NCBI GenBank assembly: GCA_963827705.1
Contig: CAWHBN010000001.1
Coordinates: 92,072-156,071, forward strand
Direction: 5' to 3'
DNA length: 64,000 nt
DNA from: JACDAN01 sp963827705
GTDB taxonomy: Bacteria; Actinomycetota; Thermoleophilia; Gaiellales; Gaiellaceae
In this document: positions 62,354 to 64,000 of the stretch, one piece after another
Position numbering within the stretch: position 1 is the stretch's first letter
How the letters are laid out: each line of letters opens with the position of its first letter
Position numbers and translations under genes: made by a program
The notes under the pieces: generated by a model
Told to the model about the DNA's origin: nothing
The model's database searches: none
Seen by the model: only the letters and a program-made list of their open reading frames with translations

Positions 62354-64000
62354 AGGCAGATGTCGTCGGGCCTCACCGGGACCCGGCCGAGCTCCCGGCC
62401 GGTCGCTGCGCGCATCGCGGACATGACCGCGGCGGTCGACACCACTGTCGGCGGCTCACCGACGCCCTTCACCCCGTAGGGCGCATCCGGTTCGGGATCC
62501 TCGATCAGCTCCGCGTCGACCGGCGGCATATCGAGCGCGGTCGGGATCAGGTAGTCCGTGAAGCTCGCGTTTGTGATCAGGCCGTCGCTCGTCTGGATCT
62601 CCTCCATCAGCGCGAGGCCGATCCCCTGCGCCGTCCCGCCCTCGATCTGCCCGTAGACCGCCTGCGGGTTGACGGCTCGCCCAACGTCCTGCGCCGTTCC
62701 GATCCAGACGACCCGCGTGAGCCCGAGCTCGACGTCCACCTCGACCACGACCCGCATCGCCGCGCACGCCAGGGCCACGTGCGCGCGACCGTCCGTGATC
62801 TGGCCGGTCTCCGGCTCGAGCGGGAACGTGCGCGGGTGACGGTAGATCCGCTCGAGGTCGACCTCCTCGCCGTCACCGAGCTTTCCGCCTCGCCGCTCCA
62901 GCTCGTCGCGAACCGCCCGGCAGGCCGCCTGCACGGCACCTGCGGCCATCCAGGTCATGCGAGAGGCCGACGTCGAGCCCGCTGAGCCGACCGCCGCCGT
63001 CGTCCCCGGCGCGAGCAAGACGTTCTCCAGCTCGAGCTCCGTACGGGCCGTCTGCAGGATCACGTTCGTCACGCCCTGGCCGACCTCGGCCGCCGCACAG
63101 TGCACCTCCGCGACGAGCTCGCCGCCCGCGTCCGCGAACAGCCGCACCCGCGCCGCCGTGTAGTCGTCGAACCCCTCGGAGTACCCGATGTTCTTGAAGC
63201 CGACCGCGAACCCGACGCCGCGCCGAACGCCTTCACCCCTCGTCGTGTTCCCCGCGCCGCCCGGGAGCCGGATCGGATCGCGCGGCAGCTCCTCCGCCTC
63301 CGGCATCGGGATGGCCGCCGCTTTGCGGATCACCTCCGCGACCGGCATCGACCCGGTGACCTTCTGCCCCGTCGGCAGCGCGTCGCCCGGCGCCATCGCG
63401 TTCCGCAGCCGCAGCTCCACGGGATCCATCTGGAGCGCGGCGGCGAGCTTGTCCATCTGCGCCTCGGCGGCGAAGCAGGTCTGGACGGCGCCGAACCCGC
63501 GCATCGCCCCGCACGGGGGGTTGTTCGTGTAGACGCAGGTCGACTCGATCAGCGCGTTCTCGATCGCGTAGGGCCCGACGGCGAACGACGCCGCATTCGA
63601 GGTGACGGCTGTCGAGCTGGACGCGTACGCGCCGCCGTCGAGGAGGATCCGCATCCGGACGTTCACGAGCTTCCCGTCCCGGTTCGCCCGATGCTCCGCC
63701 CAGATTCGCGCCGGATGGCGATGCACGTGGCCGAAGAACGACTCCTCGCGCGTGTAGACCATCTTCACGGGCCGGTTCGTGTGCAGCGCGAGCATCGCGC
63801 CGTGGATCTGCATCGACAGGTCCTCCCGCCCGCCGAACGCGCCGCCGACGCCTGCGAGATGGATCCGCACCTGCTCCTTGGGCAGGCCCAAGCACGGCGC
63901 GACCTGGTCGCGGTCGACGTGGAGCCACTGCGTCGCGACGTAGATGTCGACGCCGCCCTCGCCGTCCGGAACGGCCAGGCCGGACTCCGGGCCGAGGAAC
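62350..64000 (-). CDS. molybdenum-binding subunit of xanthine dehydrogenase/aldehyde oxidase family (partial)
   Basis: The 3' part of the gene; 550 residues are visible and the frame continues past the right edge. Molybdopterin-contact motifs: GVGGAFGGREDLSMQ, CGAMRGFGAVQTCFAAE, GSAGSTSASR. The catalytic Glu lies in YGVKGVGEPPT near the C-terminus, with EGGTAQGIGLALMEE before it. Substrates of the family are purines, aldehydes, CO or N-heteroaromatics; the active-site loop alone does not decide. Medium and small subunits are not in view. Confidence 0.93.
   Translation of the reverse strand, partial: FLGPESGLAVPDGEGGVDIYVATQWLHVDRDQVAPCLGLPKEQVRIHLAGVGGAFGGREDLSMQIHGAMLALHTNRPVKMVYTREESFFGHVHRHPARIWAEHRANRDGKLVNVRMRILLDGGAYASSSTAVTSNAASFAVGPYAIENALIESTCVYTNNPPCGAMRGFGAVQTCFAAEAQMDKLAAALQMDPVELRLRNAMAPGDALPTGQKVTGSMPVAEVIRKAAAIPMPEAEELPRDPIRLPGGAGNTTRGEGVRRGVGFAVGFKNIGYSEGFDDYTAARVRLFADAGGELVAEVHCAAAEVGQGVTNVILQTARTELELENVLLAPGTTAAVGSAGSTSASRMTWMAAGAVQAACRAVRDELERRGGKLGDGEEVDLERIYRHPRTFPLEPETGQITDGRAHVALACAAMRVVVEVDVELGLTRVVWIGTAQDVGRAVNPQAVYGQIEGGTAQGIGLALMEEIQTSDGLITNASFTDYLIPTALDMPPVDAELIEDPEPDAPYGVKGVGEPPTVVSTAAVMSAMRAATGRELGRVPVRPDDICL

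Overview
The window is GC-rich, densely packed actinobacterial DNA. Gene content (a b6-type Rieske/cytochrome b complex with a menaquinone pathway, class III cyclase-ATPase-TPR regulators, a GerW/YtfJ-like protein, GT87-like transferases, a paa operon) and codon use suggest Thermoleophilia (Gaiellales or Solirubrobacterales). That placement is inference; no rRNA or other phylogenetic marker is visible. I see no tRNA, rRNA, CRISPR array, insertion sequence or prophage. The right end cuts through a molybdenum hydroxylase gene. No gene-free stretch exceeds 300 bases.

Layout. 0-8 kb (mostly minus strand): a Rieske oxygenase, a frameshifted VOC protein, a MenA-like prenyltransferase with an extra N-terminal domain, a PNPOx-like protein, a MenG-polyprenyl diphosphate synthase fusion, and qcrC-qcrB-qcrA. 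This joins menaquinone synthesis to the complex that oxidises it. 8-18 kb: three tandem cyclase-ATPase-TPR regulators (the third broken), a decayed PrsW-like gene and a broken PQQ-type sugar dehydrogenase with a PASTA-like tail. 18-22 kb: hemL (frameshifted), hemB and a PerM-type permease. 22-30 kb: a LytM-like protein, YmdB-type phosphoesterase, two GT87-like membrane proteins, GtrA, a PRC-barrel protein, acylphosphatase, pcm and a phosphodiesterase. 30-36 kb: an E1alpha/E1beta/E2 2-oxoacid dehydrogenase operon with four unrelated genes inserted between E1 and E2. 36-41 kb: a DUF58/MoxR/DUF4129 cluster and a lipid kinase. 42-49 kb: two tandem M36 metalloprotease genes, both frameshifted. 49-52 kb: TetR regulator and paaABCD, with no paaE. 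52-64 kb: O-antigen-ligase-like protein, MFS exporter, methyltransferase, paaG-like and two other enoyl-CoA hydratases, HtrA-like protease, GerW/YtfJ-like protein, and the molybdenum hydroxylase.

Three things stand out. First, four long intergenic palindromes (about 160 bases) each lie exactly between a stop codon and the next start codon of co-directional genes. Two share nearly identical cores, a third is related, and each has its own outer inverted arms. Second, MenG and polyprenyl diphosphate synthase are fused in frame. Third, frameshifts are concentrated in a few blocks that include hemL, so consensus error must be separated from true gene decay before any pseudogene call is trusted. 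Many genes outside operons carry a TANNNT box 6-7 bases before the start codon, suggesting leaderless transcription.
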